Of a stretch of DNA of 64,000 bases, positions 24,616 through 38,907 are shown piece by piece. The DNA lies in NCBI RefSeq assembly GCF_001577835.2, contig NC_029532.1:8044301-8108300 (forward strand). The letters run 5' to 3'. The DNA is from Coturnix japonica (Eukaryota > Chordata > Aves > Galliformes > Phasianidae). Under the pieces are notes generated by a model. The model made no database searches and was not told the origin of the DNA. It saw nothing but the letters and a program-made list of their open reading frames with translations. Position 1 is the first letter of the stretch. Every line of letters starts with the position of its first letter. The position numbers were made by a program, and so were the translations under genes.

Positions 24616-27600
24616 TTAAACAGTCTTTCTTGCTGTAAGAACTCTTACTATGGAACCTAGTCCACCTGCTGCTAATGCCTGTGGGGTGGGAGAAGGAGAC
24701 AAGATCAGTTCTACAGTCACACACGGCTTACGATGAAACCTTCATTGTTCTTAGCAGCCTGCAGGGCTGGCAGTGGTTCTGCTGGTACAACTTGTGTGTT
24801 CCGTCACACAAAGCGCACGCTGTATTTGTTAACTCCTAAGCAATGTTTTATGCTAATTGCTACAACCAGAGCATCAGTTCTCAAGTTGTTCCACCCCTCT
24901 GTACCTGTGCAGGTACCTTCTGCACTGCTAAAACCTTCAGCTTCCTGCAGTAACAAGTTCTACATTCACACACTTATTCCTTTGCCACATTTCAGCTCCT
25001 TGCCTGTTCCTGTCTTGGGCCATGAACTCGGGAGCTCTATGCCCCCTGTCCTCTCTGAACGTACAGATGAGCTCCTTCTTTGACCCAGGTTTTTGCAGTA
25101 CATACACAGCGCTACTCTCTAAACATGCTATAAATCTAAGAAGCAAGGAAATGAAGGGTGGACAAAACAGCTCATTGTAACACATCCCACCACATCTGAA
25201 GGCTAAAGTACACAAAACCTTATGAACTGACTTGCATCTAGTGAAGGACACCGATGATGCAGAATACCTTACACTCCTGCTCCTGAATGGGGAAAGGAGG
25301 AAGGGCTTAGTCTGGTTTCATTTGCATCCTTAATAAAAATGAAACATTCTTCTAAAGTCTAGGAGGAGATGCATGTAAGTGAGGGCCGCAGAGGAGCTGC
25401 TCAGATTAGACCTGACGGATGCAGAAATGGCATCAGGCCCTTCCAGGGGCCAGGCAGGTGCTGCTGAGCTGCTGCCCACAGTCAGAGTGAGCTGCACGTC
25501 CTGCCTGCACTGCTGGAAAGCAGAACACAAAGCTCTAAGCAGCTCCCTGCACACTGCACAACTGCAGCTTTCCTTTGAAAACAAAGGGGAAGAGATGCTT
25601 GCACGTGTCTACGTGTTCTGAGCAGTGACTTCTTTCCAGTCAGGGCAGTCTTGTGTAATGTTACGTACTGGGAGTATCAACCTACGGTGACCCAAAAAGA
25701 GCCTCCAGTAGGAAGAACAACACAAAATGTCAAGCACAAACATGTTCCTTCCTGTGCAATTTCCTCCCCCTCCTGCCTATCGATATTCTGCAAGGCTGGG
25801 GACAGCTGCCAGGAGCTGGAGTCACCATTGCACAACTTGTTTTAACTCATCACAAGGAAGCACGCCCTGTGCAAATGACCGGCCAGCAGCCAGCTGTGAG
25901 CACAGCACATACAGCCCCCCTCGCTGCGACCCTGCCACAGAAACGCCACTAAGTGCCACTGAGGCATCAAAGCCTTTACTGTGCAAACTGAGCAGGTTTG
26001 CTATAACTGGTCAGCTCGGATGTACTTCAGCACAGCGTTTCACTGACAAAAAGCATCACATCTGAGCCATCCTGGGCACCCCATGAGCCAAAGGCACCTT
26101 CAATCAATCAATCAATCAATCTCACCTCCACTCCCAGCTGCTGCTCCTTGTGGGGGAAACCACCACCAGACACAAGTCATAAACCTTCCTGCAGCTGACG
26201 CTGCTCTGCCACACCCACCCCTCCCATCCCTCCAGGCTGAGGAGAGCTCTGAAGTACCACAGAAACTCCATACGCCCAACACCAAGAGGCCAAGAACAAA
26301 AGGCAGCACCGAGCTCTGCTCCTCAGGGAGGATCCCCCTCATCGCACACCTCCCCATCCAGGAGGTCCTGAAAGCACCGACAGTGACAACAGAGCCCAGA
26401 GCAAACACTCACCTTTTCATGCCATTGGAGTAATATTGCACTGCTATTTTCTGTCGGCTTTTCAAATCCTTTATAAATATACTTCATTAACAAGTCAATC
26501 CCGTTTCTGTCTAAGGAGTTCACCGCTTGTTCAATTTCACTGCTCTTAAAAGACGTGAGGACTCTGAGCATGGTGCCCTGCGCCTGCTCCTGCACAGGAA
26601 GGAAAACGGCATTAGGATCAGCAAAGCTGGATGTGACCCCAAGTGCAGCAAAGCACTCGGAGCAGCGGCTGCGCTGATGGTGTGAAGATGCAGCAGCCAA
26701 ACAGGAGGAAGTTTTACACTTTAAGTTTCAGTAGTGAGAAGGAAGAAGAGCAGAGAGCTTTAAAACTGGACTTGTTGGTGTTCCCACCTGGGGGGAACCA
26801 CCTGAACTGCACTGCAGAACAAACCTACAGCCCGAGAACAACGAACAACGTCCGGCTCCTGCAGCACAAGATCCCCTGGGCTGTGCTCTGTGCTCCCTCT
26901 CAGCCCCCGGCTGCTGCCGGCCGCGTTTCCCCACAGCACGGGCCGCTCCCCGGGCACACAGCAGCACCGGGCCGTCCTACAGCAGCACCGCGACACCCGC
27001 ACACAAACCGCAGCGCCGTCCTTCAAGAGCAGACGGACGGGAGGTGCCATGGAGCACAAGGTCAGCGCCGGGGGCGCCGCTCGTTACCGGTCCCGGGGCC
27101 GCACTCACCTTCATGGCCGCGCTGCGCGTCTGTGCGGGGTTGTTCCTTAGGGCCGCGTGCAGCGCGCGCAGCGCTTCGCCTCTACGGCGAGAGTCAAGGA
27201 GCAACGGCGGCACCGGGAGCACCGGGACGGAGCGATAAGGGGAGGGGGCAGGGGAGGAGGGCGCTGCAAAGCGGGTACCTGAACTACGGCCACACAACGG
27301 CAGCGGGGAGGGACGGGACCGGGGGCAGCACGGAGGGCAGCACCAAGCAGCACCGAGCAGCACCGGGCAGCACCGGGCAGCACCGAGCGGCACCGGGCGA
27401 TACCGGGCAGCACCGGGCGATACCAGCCAGCACCGGGCAGTACCGGGCAGTACGGGGCAGTACCGAGCAGTACCGAGCAGTACCGGGCGATACCGGGCAG
27501 CACCGGGCAGTACCGAGCAGCCTCAGGCCGCGCTCCCGCCCCGCAAACCTTCCCGAGGCCCCGCGGGCAGCGCTCGGTGGCCGTGCCGCCATGAAGGATA

Positions 27601-27741
27601 CTGCCTCAGCAGCGCCTCCACCTCGGGGCTCGCGTCGGGTTCGGCCGCCGCCGCCTCCTCGGGCTCCTCCACGAAGCGGTTCTCGTCGTACTGATCGATG
27701 TCCAGGCGGCGGAAGCGGGACGAGAGCGTGCTCCGCGCCAT
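24616..27741 (-). CDS. ARPC5L: ARPC5L, Arp2/3 complex subunit 5-like, complete
   Basis: ARPC5L is the p16-type small subunit of the Arp2/3 complex, which nucleates branched actin filaments at the cell cortex and on endosomes. Exons in transcript order: 27602-27741, 27109-27181, 26413-26589, 24616-24678. These give 150 aa (human 153). The protein opens [20 protein letters not shown], has an acidic, Ala-rich linker ([16 protein letters not shown]) and the family core [20 protein letters not shown] / [14 protein letters not shown] / LLQWHEK, and ends [13 protein letters not shown]-stop. Presence of the longer N-terminal linker and overall match favour ARPC5L over ARPC5. Intron 1 (27182-27601) has U12-type signals: donor GTATCCTT and branch-like CTCCTTGAC 12 nt before the acceptor. 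Intron 3 is the longest (24679-26412). The gene starts about 170 bp beyond the PPP6C poly(A) signal. Confidence 0.95.
26101..26121. repeat. (CAAT)n microsatellite
   Basis: About five CAAT units lie in ARPC5L intron 3. Confidence 0.8.
27322..27520. repeat. 10-bp minisatellite in ARPC5L intron 1
   Basis: There are about 20 imperfect copies of a decamer of the type GGCAGCACCG / GGCAGTACCG, also divisible as alternating pentamers. The variants at unit position 6 (C or T) and at the GCAG/GCGA step form blocks, as expected from unequal crossover or slippage. The array occupies about half of the U12-type intron 27182-27601. Confidence 0.9.
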
Positions 27742-27905
27742 GCCGACGGAACCGGAACCGTCGGAACCGGAACCTCCCCCGCCGCTCCGCCGGAACCGGA
27801 AGCGCGGAGCCCGCCCCGCCCGGAGCAGGAAGGAGCGGAGCGGAGTGCGCCCCCCCGTCCCGTCCCGTCCCGTCCCGTCCCGTCCGGCGCCACGGAGCGA
27901 CACGG
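27742..27905 (-). promoter_or_regulatory. ARPC5L promoter / PPP6C 3'-end spacer
   Basis: This GC-rich stretch lies between the ARPC5L start codon and the inferred PPP6C 3' end. It contains repeated GGAACC blocks (27747-27773), an ETS-type site (ACCGGAAG, near 27795) and a (CGTCC)6 array. It must hold the ARPC5L start site and also border the PPP6C cleavage region. Confidence 0.6.
27856..27885. repeat. (CGTCC)6 microsatellite
   Basis: Six perfect pentamers lie immediately upstream of ARPC5L and just past the PPP6C poly(A) signal. Confidence 0.9.
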
Positions 27906-27927
27906 CGCTGAAAAACCACAACGAGCC

Positions 27928-27933
27928 TTTAAT
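27928..27933 (-). terminator. Candidate PPP6C poly(A) signal (ATTAAA on - strand)
   Basis: TTTAAT on the + strand reads ATTAAA on the - strand, about 290 bp after the PPP6C stop. It is the only good hexamer on the - strand before ARPC5L. An AATAAA on the + strand near 28193 is in the wrong orientation. Confidence 0.5.
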
Positions 27934-28223
27934 TACAAAGTGGGCGGCGGCACCAACGGCCGCGGAACTTTGCTGCTGAAATCTCGTACATCTACGGGAG
28001 ACGAACGGAGCCGCACGGAGCACCGGGAGCAGCCGAACGGCGCCGCTCAGCGGAGAAACGAACAACGAGCGGTTCGGATCCGCACAAATGGATCCGGGGG
28101 AGGGCGGGGAAACGGCTGCGCAGCGCAATGACAACGAACGGCGATAAGTTAAAGATAAAAGGCAGAGGCGGCATCTCAGCAGCAAAGTGCTCAATAAAAA
28201 GTATATTGTAGGGCGGGGGCGGC

Positions 28224-31200
28224 TCAGAGGAAGTAGGGGGTGGTTGTCCGGGGAGGGATCACCCGCTCTGAGTCTGGGACGGCGCGGAACAGCCTCGGTT
28301 CTCTCGTATTTACGTCCTGGAAGACCATGATGGAAGCGATGTTCCCGCAGCGATAGCAGTAATTGGGAGCTGACCACACCGTTACCAACTTCTCGTCAAA
28401 CATGAATTTGTAGCCTTCGTGAACCAGCTGATGTGCTCTGCAGATGAGCTTCAGGTTGTTGATGTGGACAAACTGCAAAGAAAAGTGGCGTGTCACAGCT
28501 CTGTGCGTGGCCGCGCAGCAGCTGCTGCCCAGCAGAGCTCCTCAGCGCTGTGTGGGCCCAGCTCCGGGCTCAGCTCTGGGCTCTGCAGCGCTGACAGCAC
28601 TGACCCACCCGGGAGGTTTTCCCAAGGCCTCTGAGAGGTGCAGGCTGTGCTAAGGACACTCCCTGTGTCCCTGTGCTCCCAGCACAGCTCTGCGGCCCCA
28701 GCCATGTGTGCCCAGCACCCCCACAGAGCTGGGACTGAGCTGATGGTGCTGGGAGCAAACCGCTCCTGTCAGAGCACAGAGGGCAACTTTGGGCTTTGAA
28801 ACCTGAACAGTGAGAAACACTCCTGCCTGTGACAGCCGTGGTGCCTAGGCCTGCACTGCCCACGCCTTTCAATCCCTCCTGAATATGCTGCAGAGGAGCA
28901 GAGAACAACACACTGCATGAGGCAGGGATTCATCTTAGGGCCGGTTCAGAAGCCTGGGAAGTTCAGTGGGTCTGAGCCTCTTACTATGTTGCAAAGTAAC
29001 AAAAATTAAGTCAAAGCTAGTATTTCTTCTTCCAAATCATTAGACAAGTATTCTACACAAAGCCTAGTAATTCTAGTTAGTCTCACTGCATTACACTTTT
29101 TAAACACAAGGTGTGCATTATCTCACTTGGCACTTTATGAGGGGAAAAGAGTATGTCACGAGAAAACCTCCCTCACCTCCACACCAACTCAGTCCCCTCA
29201 CAAGGGAAGTTCCTTAATCCACTCGTCACTACAGTAAAGTCAAACACTTCATCTCACACCTGCAATTATGGGACGCAGCACAGGACGGCATCGTTACCTC
29301 ATTTGTCACCTTAGCACCAAACAGCCAACCCGCCCCTCGCGGACTGATGGCCCACGTATCCACATCTTCTGGATCAGACCAAACCAGGTCACAGAAGGCG
29401 CCTTTATGAGGAATTTCTTGATTACGTTCAATGGTGCGAATCTGATCGAGTGTCTTGATGTCCGGAGACAATCCACCGTGCACACAGAGAATCTGCTCAT
29501 CTATTAGCTGGAGAGAAAAAGGAACACAAAGAATGCTCAGTATTTCAACCAAACCAAGAACCTCTCCAGCACCACCCTCACCACCACCAATTCTTCAAGT
29601 TATATTTAGACAATCTACCTGTATCTTTTTTAAGGTGTTTACACTTACAGCTGCTATTGTGAGCATGTCAAAGACTTTGGTGCAGTATCTCCAAGCATTA
29701 GCATTTCCGTATTTGGTTTGGCACTCATCTGTTAAATAGAGAATTTTTTTCTTCTTAACAGACCAGAAGGAATTCAGGCAATATGATCAGAGTCAAACAG
29801 AACAGAACCTAAAAAGGCAGATGTAAACCAAAAAGCAAACAGACAAATAAAAAACAGCTGGGAGCAACCGGTGAGCACTGGCTGGAAAGCACTGCTCACT
29901 GCTTCTGTGGTCCACCAGCAGGGAGAGAACCTCAGTATCTACTGCTGTGTCTTCAGCAACAGACAGAGGAAAAAGCAACACGACAGACAGCACCTCAGCA
30001 TCTTCCCACCACTGACTGCCTGGGAACAGCCCCCCTGCTCACCCAGCAGTGTTTATACTCTACATTTCATGCAAGAGAAGTGAGGCAGAAACAGTGAACC
30101 CATCAGGGCTAATTAGAGACCTTTTCACTACAAATAAGTGTTACAGTAGCTTTGTTTGTAGCTATACAAACACATCAATAAAACTGATGGACAAATTTTA
30201 CTTTGGAGCTTCACGAGGCTTACAAATGTTTATATATGCTCTTGTTGACACACTATATCATGTTATCCAGAAGAAAGCAAATTACAGCCTATATATGACA
30301 ATGCTTTTCTCAGTTATACCTAAAGAGAATTATGTAGAATCTTTTATTTAAAGATACCAAAGCATATCATCAAAAAATGCAAAGAAAAACTGAGATGCTG
30401 GAGGAAAAGATGGTCTGGAGATGGACTAAAACGCTTTTACTTCTTGAACACAACAGTGTTAAATAACATTTGAGACCGTTTCCCACCCAGTTCAAGTAAA
30501 GCCCCACTTAACAGTGCACACACAAAGCCGATTTCAAAAGGGAAATAGGAGGTAGTTGTTGATGGCATGCTGGCCCCCATTCAGAAATCACTTGGGTAAA
30601 GTCTTACCATAGAATCCATACACTTGTGTTATCTGCCTGCTTTCATGATTGCCTCGTAACAGCGTGATACGATCGGGCCATTTAGCTTTTAGTGCCAGAA
30701 GGTAAGTGAAAGTCTCAAGACTATAGTAACCTCTATCTACAAAATCGCCCTGCAAAGTCAAAACAGAATTATGAATGAAGAAACAGCAAAAAGGAGAAAT
30801 GCAAAGTGACACATCCACCTTTAACTCCTCATTGCACAAAGGAACCTGACGCTGAAGGGAGCCAAGCGGTGAGAACGAGCTCAGCTCCCCAGCAATGGTT
30901 CACTCACCCCTGCACGGGACGCCCGGCTCTGCCCGCCCTGCAGCCGGGGGCAGCACAGGGGTGGGAGGGCAGAGCGCTGCCACCAGGGCCGGCACCCAGC
31001 GCAGAACCGGGACCAACACGGCGCGAGGAGCAAAGCGGCACCGGCACGTACATACCATGAAGATGTAGTTGGTGTCGGGCACCTGCCCGCCGGTCCGGAA
31101 CAGCTCGCACAGGTCATAGAACTGCGGGAAGGGGCACGAGTCAGCGCGGGCGGCGGCACCGGGCACCGCGGGGCGTCCCGGCCGAGCAGCGCGGCGTGTC

Positions 31201-31588
31201 CCGTTACCTGCCCGTGGATGTCCCCGCACACGGTGACGGGCGTGGAGACGGGCTGCACGTTGGACTCCTCCAGCAGCAGGTCGCACACGTAGTCACACAG
31301 GCGCTGCGGGAACACGGCGGGTAGCGCCACCAGCAGCGCCGGGGTGTGCACCAGCACCACCAACAGCACCGGACAGTATCGCTATCGCTATCGCTATCGC
31401 CATCGCCATCGCTATCACTATCGCTATCACTATCGCTATCGCCATCGCTACTACAACCACCGGCACCGTCCACCGCCGCCCGTCCGACCCCGCCCCCCCC
31501 CGCCCGGTCCCACCTTGAGGTCGTTCTCGGGCAGGTACTTGCAGAGCCGAGCGATCTCCACGTACTTGTCCAGGTCCAGCGGCGCCAT
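28224..31588 (-). CDS. PPP6C: PPP6C, protein phosphatase 6 catalytic subunit, complete
   Basis: PPP6C is a PPP-family metallophosphatase (PP2A-like) that acts with PP6R (SAPS) and ANKRD subunits on targets such as Aurora A and DNA-damage and NF-kB regulators. Exons in transcript order: 31514-31588, 31208-31303, 31056-31121, 30608-30749, 29649-29728, 29298-29507, 28224-28472. These total 918 nt, so 305 aa, the exact family length. Metal-binding motifs are GDIHGQ (52-57), GDFVDRG (80-86) and GNHE (112-115); [10 protein letters not shown] and the C-terminal TTTPYFL, whose terminal Leu is methylated in the PP2A group, are also present. It opens [20 protein letters not shown]. The ATG sits inside a YY1-type AAGATGGC element. 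It shares a divergent promoter with RABEPK. Confidence 0.97.
31375..31448. repeat. TATCGC hexamer array in PPP6C intron 1
   Basis: About 12 tandem units of TATCGC occur, with CATCGC and TATCAC variants. They lie between PPP6C exons 2 (to 31303) and 1 (from 31514). On the - strand the array reads GCGATA, in the transcript sense of PPP6C. Confidence 0.9.
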
Positions 31589-31753
31589 CTTGGGACGGCA
31601 GCTCGGAGCCGGAAACGGAGCTCTCCACTTCCGGGAAGCGGCGCGAGACTCGGACGCCAGCGGAACTTCCGCGAACTTCCGGCCGCGCACCGGAAGTTGG
31701 CGGCGGCCGGAGCCGTGTGGGGCGGGCGGAGCTCGGCCCGGCCCGGTCCCGCC
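31584..31753. promoter_or_regulatory. Bidirectional PPP6C/RABEPK promoter
   Basis: The two ATGs face away from each other 165 bp apart inside a CpG island (about 30900-32350). There is no TATA box. Three consensus ETS/GABP sites (CCGGAAGT in either orientation) are at 31627-31634, 31675-31682 and 31690-31697. A YY1-type GCCATCTT (31584-31591) overlaps the PPP6C start codon. These are hallmarks of a divergent housekeeping promoter. Confidence 0.8.
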
Positions 31754-33898
31754 ATGGGGCCGCTGCTGCCGCCGCTGCTGGAGCCGGGCAGCCGCCCGCG
31801 GGCGGGCAAGTGGTGAGCGGGGGGCGGGGCGGCGCGGTCCCGGCCGGCTCTCGGCCTCGGCTGAGCGCCGCCCGTCGCTTCCCGCAGGTACCGGCTGGCC
31901 CCGCGCGGTGAATGGCCCCGCGGGCGCGTGGGTCACGGCTGCGTGCTGGTACCGGGCGGGTCGGGCCGCGTGCTGCTCCTGGGCGGCGCCGACCCCGCGG
32001 GCGCTTTCGCGGACGCGCACTTCGTGGAGCTGGGTGAGGGTCGGGTCGGACCGGGCGGAGCCGCTGCCGTTCCCCGTTAACAGCCCCCGCTGCCGCCGCC
32101 GTTCCCCGCTAACGGCCCCGCCCCGCCCGCAGACACACACCGCTGGGCCCCGGCTGCCTGGAGCGGGCTGCGGCCGCGCTACGAGCACGCCACGTTCCTG
32201 CCCGCCCGCCTTCCGACGCGACTCTGGGTGTTCGGCGGCGCGCACCCGGCCGGGAACCGGAGCTGCGTCCAAGTGCTGGACCCCGGTGAGTGCCGGCACC
32301 TCGTCGGATGCCGGACCTCGGTGGAGCGGGTGTCGGGCCGGGCCGGCGGTGCGGAGCGGCCCTTCAGACCTCGTGTATGCTTTATTAATTGAATGTCTTA
32401 ATTAGAAATAGGAACCTGGGAGAGTCCCGAGGTGACGGGTGTTCCGCCACTGCCCAGGACATTCCACACCTCCTCAGCAGCTCTAGGGACCTGTCTGTAC
32501 GTCTTCGGAGGTGGAGACAAAGGAGCGGAGCCGGTTAAAGACCAGCAGCTTCATGTCTTTGACACAGGTACCTGAGTGTGTCGTGAGCTGTACCGGCACT
32601 GGAAGTAACCGCCCGCTGTTCTGAAGTTCTGCCTCCCAGATCTCATCAGCCTTGGCTGCGAGTTTCAATGGAGGGCTGAAGGTTGCTGAGGGCTGAAGGT
32701 TGCTGCTGACATGTGCTCACCTCTGTATTGCAATGGGGAACTTGGGCCAAAGTGGCAGTATAATGATTTGGGACAGGAAATGCTGTGAGACTTCTCATGA
32801 CCTGTTGGTATTATTCTGTCTGTTCCTATAGTCCTGCATACCCCAGGAGGGAACCCCAGCGAGACTCGGGGGCTGCTGGTTTGTAGAGCTGACAGTTTTC
32901 CTCATACACACACATTCCCATTTTTCAGATGCTTTGACATGGACCCAGCCTGGCACCCACGGTGACCCCCCTTCTCCTCGGCACGGACATGTCATAGTTG
33001 CAGTTGGGACCAAGCTCTTCATACATGGAGGTTTAGCTGGTGATATTTTTTATGATGATCTGTTCTGCATCGATACAAGTAAGTAGGGCCACAAGTACCT
33101 TAGAACAATGGCTGTGCTATGAAGTGTTTTGCTTTGGTTTTGTTTGTTTTTAATAATGCATAACCATATCTGTTCTTGTTCTCCACCAGCCGACATGAAG
33201 TGGGTTAAGATAGCAGCCACTGGTGATGTGCCGGGAGGACGGGCATCCCATTCATCCACTGTGTTTAAAGATCACTTATACATTTTTGGTGGAATAGGTC
33301 CAGATGGGACTCTAGATACTACATACAAGTATCATATAGGTAGGGAGACTTCTCTCAGCTTTCTGATGGTAAATGCCAGTCTGTTTGAAAATCTATAAAA
33401 TACATTGTGGTTTTAGTTCCTAGGCTTCATTCTCCTAGCAATTAGTGTCACTGCACTGGAAATATGTCAGTACAAGTTCTGTTGTTACGGCTAGATGGTA
33501 CTGCAGACTGGTGCATAATTAGCAATGGTACTATCCAGCGTGGTTTTTGAGTCTGTTTAAAAAAGCACTGTTTAAAGATGTGAATGTATTTTTGTACTGC
33601 AGAAGAGCAGAAGTGGACACTGCTGCAGTTTGATTCTCCTCTGCCTGCTGGGAGACTGGACCACGCCATGTGTGTCATTCCCTGGCGGGTTGGCAAGAAT
33701 GGTGACACTGGAGCTGTCACTAGGGATGATAAAGCTGAGCCAACTGCATCAGCTGGTGACAGAGCTGAGCACCTCTGTGGAGGCCAGGATGAGAAGGCAT
33801 GTACTGAAGACACAATGGTGCATCTGCTGTTAATATTTGGTGGGATGGATACACAAGCAGAGATATATAGGGACTGCATTGTAAGTCTGATTGAATAG
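31754..33898 (+). CDS. RABEPK: RABEPK (Rab9 effector with kelch motifs, p40), complete
   Basis: RABEPK binds Rab9-GTP and supports endosome-to-trans-Golgi return of mannose-6-phosphate receptors. Exons: 31754-31812, 31888-32033, 32133-32285, 32406-32567, 32929-33078, 33190-33339, 33603-33898. These total 1116 nt, so 371 aa (human 372, from memory). All internal exons begin in the same phase, fitting a repeated kelch architecture. Each blade shows the GG doublet followed by a spaced [69 protein letters not shown] and [14 protein letters not shown]. The start ATG has a good context (CCCGCCATGG). The N-terminal exons are GC-rich because they lie in the promoter CpG island. The low-complexity stretch between the last two blades is longest and least conserved, as in mammals. 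Confidence 0.95.
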
Positions 33899-33974
33899 TC
33901 CAGCTGCAGCCCTTCACAGGACCATCCCCTTCCTTAAGTTTTTGTATTAGTGTCTGATTAAGTTCTCTATTTCC

Positions 33975-33980
33975 AATAAA
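33975..33980 (+). terminator. RABEPK poly(A) signal (AATAAA)
   Basis: AATAAA lies 77 bp after the RABEPK stop codon, giving a very short 3'UTR. Confidence 0.65.
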
Positions 33981-33994
33981 CAAATTCTTGCCCT

Positions 33995-35015
33995 ATAGGG
34001 GTGGCAGTCCTGCTCTCTGTGCAGTTGTGTACCAGTAGATGTGTCAGTCCCTTTGGGAGGATGCAGCAGCTGTGCCTTCAGCAGCTTGGCTCACGTGCTG
34101 CTGGAAGGTGAAAAGCCAGAGGCTGCAGTGATTTGGGGCAGCTTTCTCCCTGAAGCTCACACGCTCCTAGTTGACTATAAAGCCACTTCTACCTGCAGAG
34201 CTGAGGTTATCTGCAAAGACTGGGGGATCATTAAGGGAGTTCGTCTTACAGTATTTTGAAAAGAAGAAGATGAGAAACCCTGACTCCCCTGCACCAGGAA
34301 AGGTGCCTTTCAAGGCAGTAGAGCTGGTGCTTAGGCCTGAACTTGCTGCTCCTGTTACTACACTGGGGAACCAGTAAGACTGGCCTTGAGATACACAGCT
34401 GTTCTCAGTTTTTGACGCCGGCTGGCTTTCATTCTTCAGAAAACTGCATTTCTTTATGATCTTTGTCCCATTTCTGTACCAGCTTTACTAGCTCAAGTTT
34501 AACAATGTACCTCTCCTGTCAGTGCTTGTTACAGTTACTAACAAAGCTCCACAGGAAACAACCCCCCCCCCGTTGTTTCAATACTTTGCCTCTTGCTTTG
34601 TTACAAATAATTACCTTTAAGTGCAGTGCAACACTACATAAACAGTTTAGTACAAGTAAGTAGCTCTCTTTCAAATAGAGGCACCAAGTCCACACTTCTG
34701 GAGCTGTTTGCTGGGGCCTGTTTAATATAAAAGAAATAAAAAGGCTGAGTAAAGGAGAGGGCTGCAATGGCCTTTTAGCATCAAGAAGGGTCAGGTAGTT
34801 GAGCTTTAAAGCTTTTGCAGCCTTTTTTGTATTAAACCATAGGGTAGCTAACCTGAACTCTGTATACAAAGCTCCCCTCACAGCAAAGCTGTTATGGTTA
34901 CATGGTGCCTTTAGTCTTAGCTGTATCTGTGGTTATATGAACCTTAAGTGTTCACACTGTAATTACCTTCTCAGAAGCAGATGCTGCTAGTCAGTATGAA
35001 TTACAAGCTACAACA
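33995..35015. other. RABEPK-HSPA5 convergent intergenic region
   Basis: About 1 kb separates the two 3' ends. I see no exon, repeat family or RNA gene in it. The short open frames lack any recognisable product. Confidence 0.55.
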
Positions 35016-35036
35016 AAATCCAGTGTAAATAACAAA

Positions 35037-35042
35037 TTTATT
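35037..35042 (-). terminator. HSPA5 poly(A) signal (AATAAA on - strand)
   Basis: TTTATT on the + strand reads AATAAA on the - strand, about 300 bp past the stop codon. It defines a short 3'UTR (about 35015-35342). Confidence 0.7.
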
Positions 35043-35342
35043 GTGGTCACTTCAGGTAGAAAAGTTCTACGCCAAATTCACATGACCAAGCTGTTAAATA
35101 GAATGCTTCCATAGCCGATAGTTCTAAACCCATTTCGCATTTACATTCCCCCCCCTGCTACCCTTCCCTCCCCAGACATCAAGCAACTGCTAACGAAAAG
35201 CAGTAAACAGCCACTTAGGGCTAGCATTTCCAGCTCCACTCACAAGTGAAGATTCAAAGTTACATTCCAAATTAAGAGTCCAATATTTTAACAAGTGTTC
35301 CTGAGTCCAATATATACACACAACATTCAGAGATGCCAGTAT

Positions 35343-38907
<3,565 letters not shown>

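Noticed and set aside
26643-27911. Long open frame of 422 codons on the + strand
   Set aside because: It is antisense to ARPC5L exons 1-2 and runs through the decamer minisatellite, whose length and GC content keep frames open. The protein is Ala/Arg/Gly/Thr-rich and has no family resemblance.
28192-28197. AATAAA on the + strand near the PPP6C stop
   Set aside because: It is in the wrong orientation for PPP6C, and no + strand gene ends here.
27523-28377. 284-codon - strand frame containing the ARPC5L N-terminus
   Set aside because: Only the part from the internal [10 protein letters not shown] (ATG at 27741) is conserved. The upstream extension runs through the promoter spacer and into the PPP6C 3'UTR and last exon.
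31344-32405. 353-codon + strand frame over the PPP6C/RABEPK promoter
   Set aside because: It starts in the TATCGC array and crosses RABEPK exons out of frame. It is low-complexity and GC-driven.
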